DNA from: Paragonimus westermani
Taxonomy: Eukaryota; Platyhelminthes; Trematoda; Plagiorchiida; Troglotrematidae
DNA: 64,000 bases
NCBI GenBank assembly: GCA_008508345.1
Contig: QNGE01001677.1
Location: forward strand, 37,918-101,917
Reading direction: 5' to 3'
This document shows positions 48,901 through 61,908 of this stretch, one piece after another. Under the pieces are notes generated by a model. That model saw only the letters and a list, made by a program, of their open reading frames with translations. It was not told the DNA's origin and made no database searches. A program made the translations under genes and the position numbers. Each line of letters opens with the position of its first letter. The first letter of the stretch is position 1.

Positions 48901-51315
48901 TCCGATGTTTGCATTGAAAGTTGCCAAGACATACCTTCAGGTATGGTGGCTTCCTCGAGCACACAGAACCAGGCTCACCCTTTACTATGCAAGCCAAATT
49001 AGTTGCAATACCTTCGAAGCAGTGACCATGTGCAGCTGTCAGAAAAAGTCGGTGTCTAGTGCCGTCCAGCCGAGATTTCATCCGAGGTGTGCTGACGTTT
49101 GACTAATTGCTTACGATGGATTCTTGAGGAATAGCTTTGCAGCAGAATCAATGTTTGATTAAAAAAGGTATGATTGGCGCGCTCGTCAAAACGACTTCTA
49201 GCCGTATGGAAAAGGAATAGAATGGAGATTAAACAAACTAACCGTCCGAAAACAAGACTCAGAAGTCAGGATGCACGCGCTACTAAGGTTCGTAGCTCAC
49301 GGGTCAACGAGTCCATCCACTGGTATTGGATACATGCATCGCAGGTCTTAGTGGTTGTGTGAATATCGGCCTTCAGTTCAGATCAACTGTGCGCCTTTTG
49401 ACCAAAGATCTCATCTTTACAACGAAACTTTTAGGACAAATCGTGCAGCTTTGGAAGCAAAACCACAACAACGATCACCATAAGGAAACCGTTCGGTTAA
49501 ACTGAGTTCCTTCTGGCGCAAAGTGAGCTGACAATACTTCCTGAGTTTGGGTTGCCAACCTTCGAAAAGAGTGGAAATCCGTGAGACTTAGTGCTGTCTT
49601 GCGATTTCTCTTGGTTCTTTCAATAAGATAAGATATGCATGTGCGCCAAATTTGCATTGTCTTGTGAAATTAAATAGGAAGCATCATGACGGGAAGTAAG
49701 TAGGTAGGATTACCTTACTCGACCAATGCAGAATGTCATAAGTACAGACCGCAGAGACGTTGCATCCTCGAACCATGGAGACCGCAGATTCACCGATGGG
49801 TTCGGTTGGACTGCGTAACTATCTTAATTTCTTTTGGCCTATTGTAATTGTAAACCTCTGTCCAAATGCATACTCGAGGAACTGCTGGATGAACATAAAG
49901 ACAGCTTTTTGCGTCTGCGACTATGTTCTTGCTGTAGCAGCAATCAGGACGGAAAACACGATACTCCTCTTGCTCCGCCATAACCTGAGTTAGCCGTTGT
50001 CAGTATGGTGTGCAGAAATAGTGGATATGCTGTTAACAATGAATTTTAAGTGGTGTATTTCGTAATGCTCCATGTGACTTTCACAAAATCTAAAGTGGTT
50101 CGTTCTCTTCGGAAGTTTGGACAAAAGAGTTAGAATACGGACAGTAGTAGACACAACCATCATCAGTTCATTTTCATCAGTTGGATGATTGGGCAGTAGA
50201 CAATGGTCTGCCCTCGTCGCAAAGTTTTGGTCACACCTATTGATGTGCCTTGGGTATTTTTGGCTTTCTGATGATTCAATGTCAGTCAGTTGTTTAAAGT
50301 ATCCTGAATGCTTTTGGCAGCCGAGGACTCTTTTGGTTGCATGTTAATGAACCTACAGCTTGAAAGTTTGATCAGTGCAGTGTTTATGCTCAACCACTTG
50401 AGTAGTTTCAGGAGACAATTTTCGTGTTCTTCGATGCTCACTCCGAAAATATTTGCGTTGTCATTGCAGGCCAGCACTAGTCCAATGTCACTGACCATCC
50501 TACAGATTACTACTTGAAAATGGTGGGAGATGTACGGTTTAGAAGACGGAAATGTGTACTTGAACAAGGCTCAGAGAGTGTTGGTTAGTGTCTGAGGCAT
50601 GGGCTCCGGGACTAGCGGAGTGTGTAGATGGGAACTAGACAGATTTATAACGGAGAAGTGCTGACTGTTGTGCATACTCTTCGTGAACTTCTTCGGCTCC
50701 GTTGTGGAAGCTGCACATTTCTCCAGCTGTGAACTCAGAATCAACCAGTGATTGTCAAAGCTACGATGTAGTCTCACATCCATTTTGATGACAACCACAA
50801 GTTCACATGCCCTAACGAAACCACTCACGTAAATGACGACAAGCGCTCATACAGATGAAAATACTATTGGATAGAGGATATGAATCGGTGCTGTACTGGC
50901 TGTTTGAGTAGGGCAGGGTTTTACTGATTGTTAATTACTGGACCAATTATATCAGCAAAACTCTACTTAATGATATCCTCTGTCCCTTCCAAATGATGGA
51001 CCTGAAAACTCGAAGCCTTGTGGTCTGCGGCTGGTACCCTTGAAAAACCCATTATGCCTACACAGAGAAAAATAGATATCTTAGACAGAATTCCAATGCC
51101 CTCAGCGGTTTCCGATGTCACTTCGCAAAAATAGATCAGAACATTCCATATTCAATTGCATCCATCTTTGCTCCAGTTGCAAAAATGATTTATCTGTATA
51201 CATTGCAACTTGGTCAGCAAAAAGACTGGAGACTTAAAACACAAGAGAAAACTGAAATTAAACTATGGAATTTGCATACTGAACCACCAAAAAATGGGAT
51301 AATTGACAGACTTAC
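45990..51315 (-). other. dynein intron, no recognised element
   Basis: This 5.3-kb intron has a GTAAG donor (51315-51311) and a CAG acceptor. I see no coding motif or element in it. The open frames here (for example 46495-46740 plus) show no conserved residues. Confidence 0.8.
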
Positions 51316-51578
51316 GCGATATTTGCATTTGGGTGTAAACCGAAGACCACCGGTGAATCAGTGGATGGGAGTTCATTTATCCAGTTCAATATATCTGATA
51401 ATTTTGTAAGCTTCGGAATCTCAAATCCTTCGGCAAACTTGAATTCCGGAGTGAACATCGTCTCCTGGAACCAGGTTTTGCAATACGTGAGGAGTAGACG
51501 TTTGTCATGGTCATCTGTGACTCGACCACCGTACTGAATTTCGCCGAGCATGTATCGAACGCACTTCCAATCAATACC
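51316..51578 (-). CDS. axonemal dynein heavy chain, exon (AAA6 lid to C-terminal domain)
   Basis: The exon opens with GIDWKCVRYMLGEIQYGGRV and DDHDKRLLLTYCKTWF, the lid segment after AAA6. It ends with DSPVVFGLHPNANIA, the GLHPNA motif that opens the C-terminal domain. The acceptor is CTTATTCAG (ending 51579) and the donor is CGC|GTAAGT. Its 263 nt begin in phase 0 and leave two bases of a codon, completed by the first base of the next exon. A plus-strand frame that overlaps it antisense is not a gene. Confidence 0.96.
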
Positions 51579-52167
51579 CTGAATAAGTCCACAGGGATGA
51601 AGCTAAATAACGGATTGTTCAGTCTGACGTGTTACATTTCTGAATCAGTGATTTATGAGGATTTGGCCGCACACTTGGCCGTTCAGCTGAACAAGATGGG
51701 GAACAGTACCACCTTCCAGGTCAGAAGTGGCGCTACCATCAACATTGCTCGCCAAAGCTCTGACAATTATGATACCAATGCAGTGAATGACACACTTGCG
51801 TCTGTCTGCTGCATTTTGCAGCAGAAGTGTGAAAATGTTACTGTTACCAATAAGAGCAATACGGTCACCAACAATCCAGTAATCAATTGTGTTAAGTCAC
51901 CATCTCGCATGATTCGTAAAAATTAGACGGCTCTTCTGAGAGACGATCTGATCGGAAATCACATTATACTATGTTGACTGGTCTGTGTTCAATCCGTTTA
52001 CTGAAGACGGCTTTGATTAGTGTACTCATGGCTCTGTTCGCTATCCACAACGTGGTTCAGTGGCAAATTCTTAGGTTACACCCACTCGCGTTCAAATGTA
52101 CTTACCCAGCACAGTTAGTGTAAAGTAACTGACTTGAGAAACCGGGCTGTCTTCGCTGAGATAATCT

Positions 52168-52199
<32 letters not shown>

Positions 52200-54352
52200 A
52201 AGAAGGAGAAGTGTCACGAAATTCCTTTTATTCTTTTTTCTGTGGTCCTAATTTACGAACTGAGTTGTTACCGTCAGGGCTAGAAATCAATGCAGGAGTG
52301 TTATGTAACGAATAAGCTGAATGATCCGGTGCAATGAATTCCACATTGTATCATGGGTCGGGCTACTTTCGGAACATTCGAAATGGCTCCTGCTTAACCT
52401 CGATACTTCTATAACCTGGATTTTTAGCAAGGTTGCTTGATGCAAGAAGCAACCGTTTCCTTCTTATCCGTACAGCTTCTAGGTAATATGCCAGAGACCA
52501 TATTAGGTGGAATATCTAGCTACTGCGGCAATAAGTGATTGGAGTTCAATGCTCCCTGAGTAAGCTTGATTTCTTGTTACTAGCTGTTAGTGTCCATTCC
52601 AGTTGACCATTACCTCAGGGCTGCAAATAGGTACAGAACTGATTTCTCAATCTTGTGGACTATCTTGTCTACTCCTTCGAAAAAGAAGCACTGTACTCGA
52701 GTTTTGCCCTTGTTAGAGCGCGTCACGAAATTAAGGATGATCACGATGTTCCTGCAAAACAGCGGTTACCAACATTGTTTCAGGTAAGAAGGCAGTTAAC
52801 AGAAAACCAACACATACAAATGATGAAGTAACCAAGACGGCAACGTAAGTTGAACTAACTTTCAACGGAGAAAATACATTGATGCGAACAACCCAACAAA
52901 CTGTCGCCTCATTTGAGTGGACTCACTCCGTGGGAAGCTATGGAACTAACCGCCAAACCCACTGGCTATCGTGACCATTAGTCCCTACATAGTAGCCCAT
53001 GGCTTACGTACACGATTTCTCATGTGACAGAGAGGAGATTGGTTCAAACAGAGTTGGCAGATGCTTAGCCCACAGAATTAACAAAATTGTGCTCCAGTGA
53101 AGTACAACCAAGCAGTGCAATTCGGAGATCGAGGTAAGTTAACTGTAGAACACATTTTGGTGACATCGCAACCCTAGGAATCATTAAATCCTATCTTTCA
53201 CGTAACCCGCTGAGGTTGTGGCAATTAATTCGGTTGTCCGTTTGACATGCTCAAACCCTTTAAGTCATGGTTTTCGAACAGTCTCGATTGATGACCATTT
53301 GTATCACACTCATAGCCCCATCCATAAAAACCACCAGCTAGTCTGTTTACACTCGTTAGTCATCTATTATGTACTAACACGAAACACCAGTAGTTACGGA
53401 TGTTCAGCTTCCCAGTAAGTTCTCTAAATTATACAACTATACCAATCGCTTGGAATTATTTGATCAACTTGACTTTGAGTTAACCTACTTTTGTCGTTAT
53501 TGACATTCCACAAACCAGCAGGTCCACAGAACCTGTTCATTGCTGACGTGATTCGTTGGATCATGTTGTTACGCAACTCGAGTCCGGATTCTTGATTCAA
53601 GGCGCGCTTGAATGTGTGTGCTTTTGGAATTTCACGATTTATTCATAAGTTAATCGCAGTTTGTGATTTTTAGATATTCAGTCTTATCTCTTAGACAATG
53701 AAAGGTAATATTTTCTACGATACTATTTGACGAGCTACAGTGCTGATTCGTTTCGTAGTTATACCGTAATTTCTGACGTTGCTGATTATCAAACTGACAT
53801 AACATGAGCCAGTTTGTATTTGCATGAGTTTGTCGGGCGACAGGAACCTATAGTAACTTTGAATCAACAACTTTCAATTTGTCCGCTGAAATTTCTACTC
53901 GCAACACCACCGGTCCCATAAGCATCATTAGTGTTGATATGAATAGAGATATTTAGTCTGCGGTTTACAAACAACCAGTCAATTTGGACTGAGGTAATCC
54001 ATTCCCGCTTGCAAACGTCGGTGGATTCCGATCAGAGGGATATCGGTGCGAACTTGCACGATGGTATCTCTCTTTCCCTCAAACCCAGGGGGTACAATGA
54101 ACTATACCGTTCCTGTTTCTGTATATCAGATAAAAATTGTGCGAACTAGGTCCAAACCGACAAGCTTTTCGGGCGCTGATTGTCATGGAGTGACCAAAAG
54201 AATTTACGTACAGTTTGTTGATCGACACCATTAATAAACAAACCAACAGTTGGCTCACTTAGCTTCAGAACATATAAACAACTGGTAATTGTACTGTAAC
54301 TAGTTATCTATCAGGAGATTAGTTAACCTCATATAAAATAGTCCGTGTGTAC
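51579..54352 (-). other. dynein intron with AT microsatellite
   Basis: This intron is bounded by a GTACAC donor (54352) and the CAG acceptor at 51579. It contains an AT-repeat at 52168-52200 and a fragment at about 52600-52740 resembling part of the SINE-like repeat (gaagcactgtactcgag). No coding motif is recognised. Confidence 0.8.
52168..52200. repeat. (TA)n microsatellite
   Basis: Two runs of alternating TA are separated by a single tac interruption. The tract is also nearly palindromic and could extrude as a hairpin. Confidence 0.95.
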
Positions 54353-54547
54353 CTTTTTCACATCCATATCGTCCAGATGATTTTGTATAAACTGTAAACT
54401 GGCATTGAGGTCTGCAGTGTTGAATTCGTATGGAATATTCCAGCCTAATGGTCCGTACTGACGACGTTCTTGAACCGTGGTGTGCAGAAATGCCACGCTG
54501 AATACCAATGGTTTCCATTGTGGCTGGCCACTGATGTCCAAATAGTC
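54353..54547 (-). CDS. axonemal dynein heavy chain, exon (AAA6/lid)
   Basis: The 65-codon exon reads [20 protein letters not shown], then [20 protein letters not shown] and [12 protein letters not shown]. The [16 protein letters not shown] block is one of the most conserved stretches of dynein heavy chains, at the AAA6-lid boundary. The acceptor has a strong pyrimidine tract (TTAATCTTTTTTCAG) and the donor is AAG|GTACAC. Both ends are phase 0. Confidence 0.96.
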
Positions 54548-57500
54548 CTGAAAAAAGATTAACAAATATCAAAAATAACAATACTGATAAGAAAAGCTCT
54601 GTAAGCGGGCTGGAAATCCTTCATAAACAGACGGATGTGTGTCCAGGTTCAAAGACCTTGCTATCGAGTTTTGGGGGGAGGGGATGTTAAATGCAACCTA
54701 CGTTTGGGTTTAATCGTGGTGTGGGCTATTGCATAAGTTTCCTGTTACAGAACAATATATGTGACTGGTGAATGGCGTATATCAGGTTGTTATTCTTAGC
54801 AAATCCTTATGAAACATAAGTTATGTTGGGGGACCGTTGTAAAATCTTGGATGAGTTGTTTTAACTGGCTTCGGATTTAAGCTGTTCAACTTTCCGCCTT
54901 CAGACTTACTTATCGCGACCATCTGTACCTTCCTGTTGGAGTCCGTACACAATTCACAAAATTGCTTGCAAACTTCATCAATTGAGAAAAATCCTTACCA
55001 CATTATAGTAGTCGAACTCGTAGAACTAATAGCATATAGTAAACTAGATCAGGCTCAGTACTAGGCTCGACACAGTAGAAGCAGAGTACCGAGAGTTGTT
55101 GATACAGTTACAAATTCACTGTATTTCCGGTCACATACACTCTTATAGGTTATCAATGCATGATCAGGGATTTCATTAATCGCAAGCTGAACATCATTAT
55201 GACGTCCAAATTTTATAGGTGACAGTTTGTGAAGTAACTTTTTAGTGAAGGTGAGATAGACAGATGTCAGACGTCCCGCTTTCTCCCAGTGCTTGAGTCA
55301 CTGAGACTTCGCATATTTGTTAATTGTTGGAACGATGACATCAACGTAATCAGGACGTTCTTTAGTGGTTGTAGTCACATCGTTCCAAACAATGCACACA
55401 TTTCTATGACGTGCTGTCGTCCACGAACTGTTAGTTTTCAACCTGTGATCAACACAAATTGTGACATGAAAAATATCAAAGCGTTCTGAGCCTTGTGCTT
55501 GACATATTTAACCAAGGATTTTGCAGACACTCTGATGAGCTTCACCCGAGTCAACTGGAACGTATGTTACTGAAGTTTGGTAGTTACGTTGCATTATTTG
55601 TTAAAATCATTTTTGCGGCTATTTCGTACCTGTGTGACTCAAGATTTGTAAACATGCTCGGAAATAAGTTTAACTCACCACACTGAAAGGAAATCAAACA
55701 TCCAATGCGGAAGTAGCAAGTACTCGAGGTTAGATTTAATCACGACCATAAATTATGTTTTCATATCAGTCACCATTCTGCAAAGTTCTTGAGCATGTTT
55801 CTCTTTTAATTGAGCCTTAAAAATTTATTTCGCTCAATGAAATACTGAACCTTAATAGCACAATCAAACCTCTTTGGTATCGCAGCCTCCTAATTGGTCA
55901 ATTTAGGGCCCATTAAAATATGGCCAGAACTGTATACTAGTGTCACTTCTTTATAAAAGTCGCTTGTGTCGTTCACAAGTGAGTATGATGTATGCAACTC
56001 ATATTATTGTTTTCCAAACCTGAAAACAAAGAAAATACTGTTCTGGATGGTTTACAAAAACCGGATAAACCTTGGGCTCGGAATAGCTACTTTTTCACGG
56101 CACCCATATATCAAACACACAGTATAGACTAGGTGGCCGCGTACGTCACAGTAGCATGCAAACGGCAACATGCAAAACCACGAATGAATTGCATGAATTT
56201 TAATTGGAGTGTTTACCAGTAACTCGGAACTCTTGATGTCGTTGGTCAACCACAGTTTTTGGCAGTTTAAAGGACACTGCTACCCTCCTAGTTTCATGGA
56301 GAATAGGATAAACTTTTAGCTATCGTGGTAACTACCAACTAGGCTAGTAATAAATCGTGTTGCGCTGAGCAAAACCTCACTATGTTTTCTGTTCATGCCC
56401 TGAATATCTCTGCAAGATTGCATTCATGACGTAGGGATTATGAGTTCCCTCAGTTAAACGAAACATGCACACCTACCCAACCAAATGCCTCTGAGAAATG
56501 ACAAACACTTCGGAAATTCAAGAAAGCCTGAAAGAGTTGAATGTGAACTAGTCTAATGATCGCCCTTCTTAGTTATTCAACAGCCCAGACTATAGACTGT
56601 TCTCACATTATTCCTTCCAGAGACCCTTAGGCGTCAGGATGTTATGATGCGGTTTGCATTGGTAAATATTAAAGCATTGTCATCAGATGTCAATCTCTGC
56701 CTTCTTACACACTTAGTGGCATTTCGTATCCATGTTGGTAAGAAAGAAATATATCCGTTTCCTAGTACAAGGGGGTTGCACGCTTTTACAAGTTTAAGTG
56801 TTTTTCCCGCAATTTGCGTCAAAAGTTCTTTGATGCTTTACCATAACAATCAGCGAAGTAACGGAAGTTTGGTTGGTACACCTTTCTGTGCTTATGTCGT
56901 ATTTTTGCCTTCGTTGGATTGCTCCATTGAAGCAGCTGATGCATACTGTATGGAGCTGGAAATCTGGTGATTCTGGGTTACGTTAACCTATAGCACCATT
57001 ATCGTTCTCCAATATTAATGAAGTCTACTAATTCCCTAATGTAATTCATGTTGAGTCACGTAAATCAAGTTACTGACAAAGAAACGGATTAAATTTACAT
57101 GCACTTATTTGGCCCTAGCTGGTTTGCCATGGAGACGTTAGTCTCACTGTTCAACATAGCCGATAACTAGACAGATAACCATAGACGTAAGCCAGGTTAA
57201 ACTAACCAATTCAATATTTTAAAGTGGGATGGTATCAGCAAAAGTGATTCATTTTCCGATCTGATTAATGAATACGTCTTAAGCTTATAAGAAACTTCAC
57301 ACTATTTGCATATGGAAGATTTACATGGACGTGGTTTATTCACATAGATTTTTTTGAAATGGCTTGTTTTGAGTCCAAGGCTGGTTAATTCACATGTTTT
57401 TGTGCAACAGTAAATTTGTGCTCGTCGAAAAAAGGAAACTTGGGTTATGGAATTGCGATTCCTACAAATTTTTCCAGTCGCTGCCTCTGGCAGTTTGGTT

Positions 57501-58001
57501 AAAGGTTTTTATGCTGTTCTAGTCAGACTACGACTGATGGACTGGATTTAATTTATATATGTGAATACATATTGAATGTTTCGGTTTCAGTTACGGCCAC
57601 CAAAATCGGTCCAGAGGATCACTCCAAATCTCGCGAGAATGTTTCCCAGGTCAACATGCCTCCTGTGATTACGTTTATAATCCATACGCGCATTAGCAAA
57701 TCTGCTGAGTTAAATCGTCTTTCTGTGTGACATGCGACTGATATGTTGTCCACTTGTCACATCTTCAGTCCATATCCAATTTGACACGGAACCGAAGTTG
57801 CATGACAACCGTTGGAATGATGAAGTCTTTCAATTTGGGTATTTCATCTCCTCCACTCTACTCGAATTTGCCGTACACCATCTTCGACGTGTAAGCAAGA
57901 TAACCAGGCTTTCACCTGACGAAAAAGTAAGTGAATAAAAAAGACGCATCAGTTACACACACAGAATGGTGCTAAGTTGCATTAAGAACCGTCACACCCA
58001 C
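54548..58001 (-). other. dynein intron, no recognised element
   Basis: This intron is bounded by a GTGGGT donor (58001) and the pyrimidine-rich acceptor at 54548. The 108-codon frame at 56644-56970 (plus) has no recognisable motif. I see no transposon coding sequence. Confidence 0.8.
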
Positions 58002-58310
58002 CTGAGTAAAGCTAGCATAGGTGCGTTTCAGACTGGCTTTTATACCCTGTGGGGGTTCGGTGGTAAATTTGATTGCGGTCTGCAAGAACGAGATAGGAAA
58101 TTGTGTATTCACTGCAGTAGTGACCCATAGCCGGAAATCGTCGTGCAGCTGTTCCGTATCCACTAACAGATTCAATACTTCGGTCAGATAGGCCATCGAA
58201 AGATGGCAGTTTTGTAGTAATACCCAACCACCAGCACTGATCGAGTGAGTGAGTAGGCGATGTGCATGCACCTCCTGACCTTGGCCCATGGAAATTGTGC
58301 GGCATTCAAG
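58002..58310 (-). CDS. axonemal dynein heavy chain, exon (AAA6)
   Basis: The 103-codon exon encodes LECRTISMGQGQEVHAHRL, SISAGGWVLLQNCHLSMAYL, HDDFRLWVTTAVNTQFPISF and FTTEPPQGIKASLKRTYASF. The SMGQGQE and GGWVLLQNCHL motifs are diagnostic of the AAA6 module in axonemal heavy chains. The acceptor is TTTATTTTCAG at 58311 and the donor is CAG|GTGGGT. Both ends are phase 0. Confidence 0.96.
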
Positions 58311-58779
58311 CTGAAAATAAAGCAAGTCACGTGCACACTTTAACAGGGTCATTTACCCTTAACAAGATAAAACTATAAGCATAGCTGAAACAGGTAAAGC
58401 GTTGTAACAATGTTTCGATTGTGTTCAACTGACTGAGTTATGCAGGAAAGTGAAGATTTAACAGGAAGGTTTAGCGTGAGCCGAATCATCGTCCATGCAC
58501 AAATATTTTTCAGAATAATACTTTGTATTAAGCCGAAAGCCATCAGAGGGTGGAACAGATTGCATTCGATTATTTACTAAACTTGGCTTCCCACTGAACA
58601 TTCAAACAGATCAGAAAACCACAAGTCTAGGTTACTTTTGGCCCAGTACGTTCATACTGCTTTGTCTTATAAAGCTTCAATCATTAATTAATCGACCAGT
58701 TTTTTTAATCATTCTCGGATTCAGAGGTTGAGTAAATGATTTCCATGAACACAACTTGGTCCCAATGACCTAGAATCAT

Positions 58780-60120
58780 TAGCCACAGACGCGTATACAT
58801 TTACATTTTTTGTATGCCAGATGGTCTGCCATATCCCTAGATAGGGATTTTCTTACTCCGCCTCTAAGCCATCCTATGTGATGCTCCTTTATGCGCTCAC
58901 AAAGCTGGCTTGCCGTGCGTCCATTGTACTCCACTGCACAGCAACAACCAAAAGATTAAACCATATTTTGGGCATGTACATGCATCTTATGTACCACGTT
59001 AGGAGATAGCATGCGTGTACTTGTGAACCAGGATTGCAGCGTCGCAGCCGGAAAGGTTCTCAGTAGTGCGTTGTACATTCTGCGATTAAAAACATCTGGT
59101 GCTAGATCACCTCTGAATGGCAAGTTGACGAATTTGAGTTTATTATCTGCTCGTTTAACCAACGGACCTGCTGTTCTTTCTGCCATGTTTTTAGCAATAA
59201 TTCTTTCAGGATAGCCATTCTCTCTCAGAGCATCAGAAGTAAAAGAAAACCCTTGTTCGATGGCGTCTTCCAACTTAATATCCTTCGCCGTATTTATGAG
59301 GCTGTGGATGAGACTCCTCTTTTGATTGAGCTGCACAAGACTGTTGAAATCAATGTATTGTCCTGTCAGTGTCGATTTCCTGTAGATGGATCGCTACAGC
59401 TAGCCGTCTGTTTATCTGATTAAATTAACATCAAGAAAAGGAAAACCAGCTGTTCGTTTCTATCTCTGTCGTGAACTGTATAGAGCGATTAACTGTGTTA
59501 AACATGCACAAAATACTATCGATTTCCTCTAAACTATCTGTTATCCTGCATATATCAGCCACATAACGACGGTAAAAATGTAGATTATTGATCAAACTTT
59601 TCATCTAGCCATGTTCAGGCTTGCTCATAAATATATCGGCCAACGAATGACCGAGAGAGGATCCTATAGCCACGCCATCGATTTGTCCATAAAGCAGTAC
59701 ATTGACCATAAACTGCACGTTGAGTGTGCACCGACACAGCATCTCCTACAGGAACGAAGTCTAATCTCGGACGTCTCAATATGCACACATAAGCAATCAA
59801 CTGTTCTCACCAGTGGCAATTTTGTGAACGATGGGACGACCTCAAAAGACAACATGAATTTGTTATTCTCATTCAGGTCTTTTACGGTCCCCACGAATTC
59901 AAAGTATCACACCGATTGTGTTGACATAGATGCTGGCGTACGGGTTCTAATATCCCTACGAGCCAGTGGGCGTTATCATAGGGAAGATTACACATGTCCA
60001 CTATCGCCCTGAGCGGTTGGTTAGGCTGGCGAATTTTCGGACTTTACCAAATAGTGCAACTTGTTCAAAAACACTTGTGCTTGTGAAATCATACGACGGC
60101 TTACTTCACCCATACCCTTG
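58780..60120 (-). mobile_element. Penelope-like element copy E, decayed
   Basis: This copy reads on the minus strand, the same as the host gene. RT pieces are MLSFEVVPSFTKLPL (about 59850-59800), a DGVAIGSSLG-like block around 59680, and a YVAD in place of the catalytic YVDD (about 59570). A 127-codon frame (59336-58956) holds the thumb/linker (ENGYPERIIAKNMA, KLKFVNLPFRGD). The GIY-YIG region (about 58945-58860) reads VEYNGRTASQLCERIKEHH after a stop, with Ile of YIG replaced by Asn. Both enzyme active sites are thus damaged. It differs markedly from copies A-D. Confidence 0.82.
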
Positions 60121-60287
60121 GAGTAACCAAATACAGCTTGCATACGGACTATTGTAATTCGGTTGTTAGATTATTATAGAACGATTTACGCCAGCGTCAT
60201 AATGAACACTCTCCAGAGTACTGAATCGCAACTCCAGCTTCAACCGGTAAGATGGTTAATGATGAGTGGTCGCGGATTTGGTTTGTT

Positions 60288-60769
60288 TTCAAGTTGAACA
60301 TCACTCACATTTGATCGCAGCGTTCGCATTCAGATAAACTTTCCAGCCAGCCTCTTTCGAAAAGAAGCACTAGACTCGAATTTCGCTCTCATTAGAACTC
60401 GTCAGTAGTGCATATCTTGGCCACGGCCGGGATTTGAACTCCGACCATTTCAATCATGAGGCAACCGTGTTGACCACTGCGCCATTGACCTCACATTAGG
60501 CACGACCAAATTATCACATCTGAACGCTCAACCACTTTCGCTTGTGAACAGCGATCAGGTTACCCGATCGTCTCGAGAGAAGACACAGTAAATATCCTGT
60601 TCATTCCACTCGATAACCGCCCGATGAGGACTTCCAGGACAGGTCAAGACCACTGATCTCATTAAACCTGCGAGGCGATATTTTAGATTTGATAATTCGA
60701 AAAATGCTGGCTGGAAAGTCTATCTGAATGTGAAGGCTGAGATCAAATGTGAGTGATGTTTAACTTGAA
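60288..60769. repeat. foldback repeat with 64-bp inverted arms enclosing a SINE-like core
   Basis: The reverse complement of 60288-60351 matches 60706-60769 at 59 of 64 positions. The arms include GCTGGCTGGAAAGT and GATCAAATGTGAGTGATGTT. The interior (about 60352-60705) is related to the repeat at 18290-18560 and contains a tRNA-like segment. It may be a MITE-like or foldback element, or one repeat inserted between inverted copies of another. No target duplication is evident. Confidence 0.75.
60418..60485 (-). repeat. tRNA-like core of SINE-like repeat, copy 2
   Basis: On the minus strand TGGCGCAGTGGTCAACACGG gives a near-ideal A box, and GGAGTTCAAATCCCG gives a good B box at tRNA-like spacing. 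It is the best preserved of the tRNA-like segments in the window. The lack of a matching acceptor stem, and the presence of a related copy at 18.4 kb in a larger shared repeat, argue for a SINE rather than a tRNA gene. Confidence 0.65.
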
Positions 60770-61591
60770 GATAAAATGGTTATTGGAAAAAGTGACTTGC
60801 GAGGTAAGGCGACTTGCTACAGGCTAATGCATTAAATTACGGCAATCTTCTGTTACTCACAACACGAAGAACTCTTGCCATGAATAACAGTTTGTAAGTC
60901 TAGGCAGGCGGTTATGTGGACGACAATAAGTTGTGTAGAATGTACTTCGATCTCTTGCGTGTCACTTTTCAAGTGTAGATTTTTATGGGTGTCACGTCAG
61001 TTAACTGTTGAAAATCTGTCCGTGGAAGTACTGGAACTTTAGTTTTCTCAAAACCGAACGCATACCAAAGGCTGATCTGTAGGTCTCCAAATAGCAAGAA
61101 TCTAGTAAAGAACCTAGCAGGCCTCCTTAAGTATATATCAATGACCTCAACTGTGAGAAAGCGGGCATACCAGAAACTGACTGTATGGTTCAAGCCCAAA
61201 TACGCACTCTTAAAACGAGGTTAAGTTATACACCTGCGAACGATTGTATCATAAGATGGTTACAGTCGTCAAGCTGTGTATCATATGAAGTGATGATCTC
61301 CTTATTAAAACCGTCAACGAAAATGCGTGACTTTCCGTAACAAATTGAAGGGCTAAGCAGCTGGCCTCACCACTCACTGATCGTGTGGTGAAGATGGGTA
61401 ACTGAATCGTACCAATCCTTGACAGATAGATCGAAGTAGCTATTAAAGTGCATGTAGACAACCAAAATACACAGAACTAACAATTTCCCTATACGAAATT
61501 TCTATAAACACTGCCGTTCCGAAATAACTAGCTGTCTATATTATCGTCCTTTTTGGTACGCGCCCAGTCGCTTGGCCAAAAAAACGAGGAA

Positions 61592-61908
61592 TGACAAGAG
61601 ACGCGGCAACACCGGTTATTGGAAGAGCGAGACACTAGACCACACAGAGTGACCGACAGACAGAGCGAATCAATTGAAGCAGCCATATGACAATCAGGGC
61701 GTTCGAACAAATCACGTTACAGGGGGCATCAGAAAGCAACGCGAGAACACATTCCAGATAGCGCACATGCGTTCGACCGCACTGTTGCAATCTGATTGGC
61801 TGAGTGGAGCCATACCACTGCCCACGACCATGCTCTCCGAACAGGGCTGACCGATCACGGTGGCGTGATGCGTCCTGGCTGTTTTGTTAGAAGGTGAGCC
61901 TCCTAATA
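61592..61908 (-). repeat. probable solo LTR, copy 2
   Basis: This is a diverged copy of 24409-24754, same orientation. It begins tgacaagagacgcggcaacacc, where copy 1 has tgacagcaacacc, and shares gggcatcagaaagcaacg and the ggtggcgtgatgcgtcctggctgttt string. The polyadenylation signal seen in copy 1 is mutated here (AATAAC on the minus strand). The roughly 97-codon frame on the minus strand over it is not a gene. Confidence 0.6.

Noticed and set aside
51507..51926. Plus-strand frame of 139 codons
   Set aside because: Its first part is antisense to a dynein exon and the rest is intronic, with no recognisable domain. It is most likely a chance open frame, although it is longer than average.
56644..56970. 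Plus-strand frame of 108 codons in a dynein intron
   Set aside because: It has no recognisable motif and overlaps a minus frame. It is treated as chance.
60418..60485. Functional tRNA gene
   Set aside because: The A and B boxes are good, but I could not pair an acceptor stem, and a related copy within a larger repeat exists at 18.4 kb, which points to a SINE.
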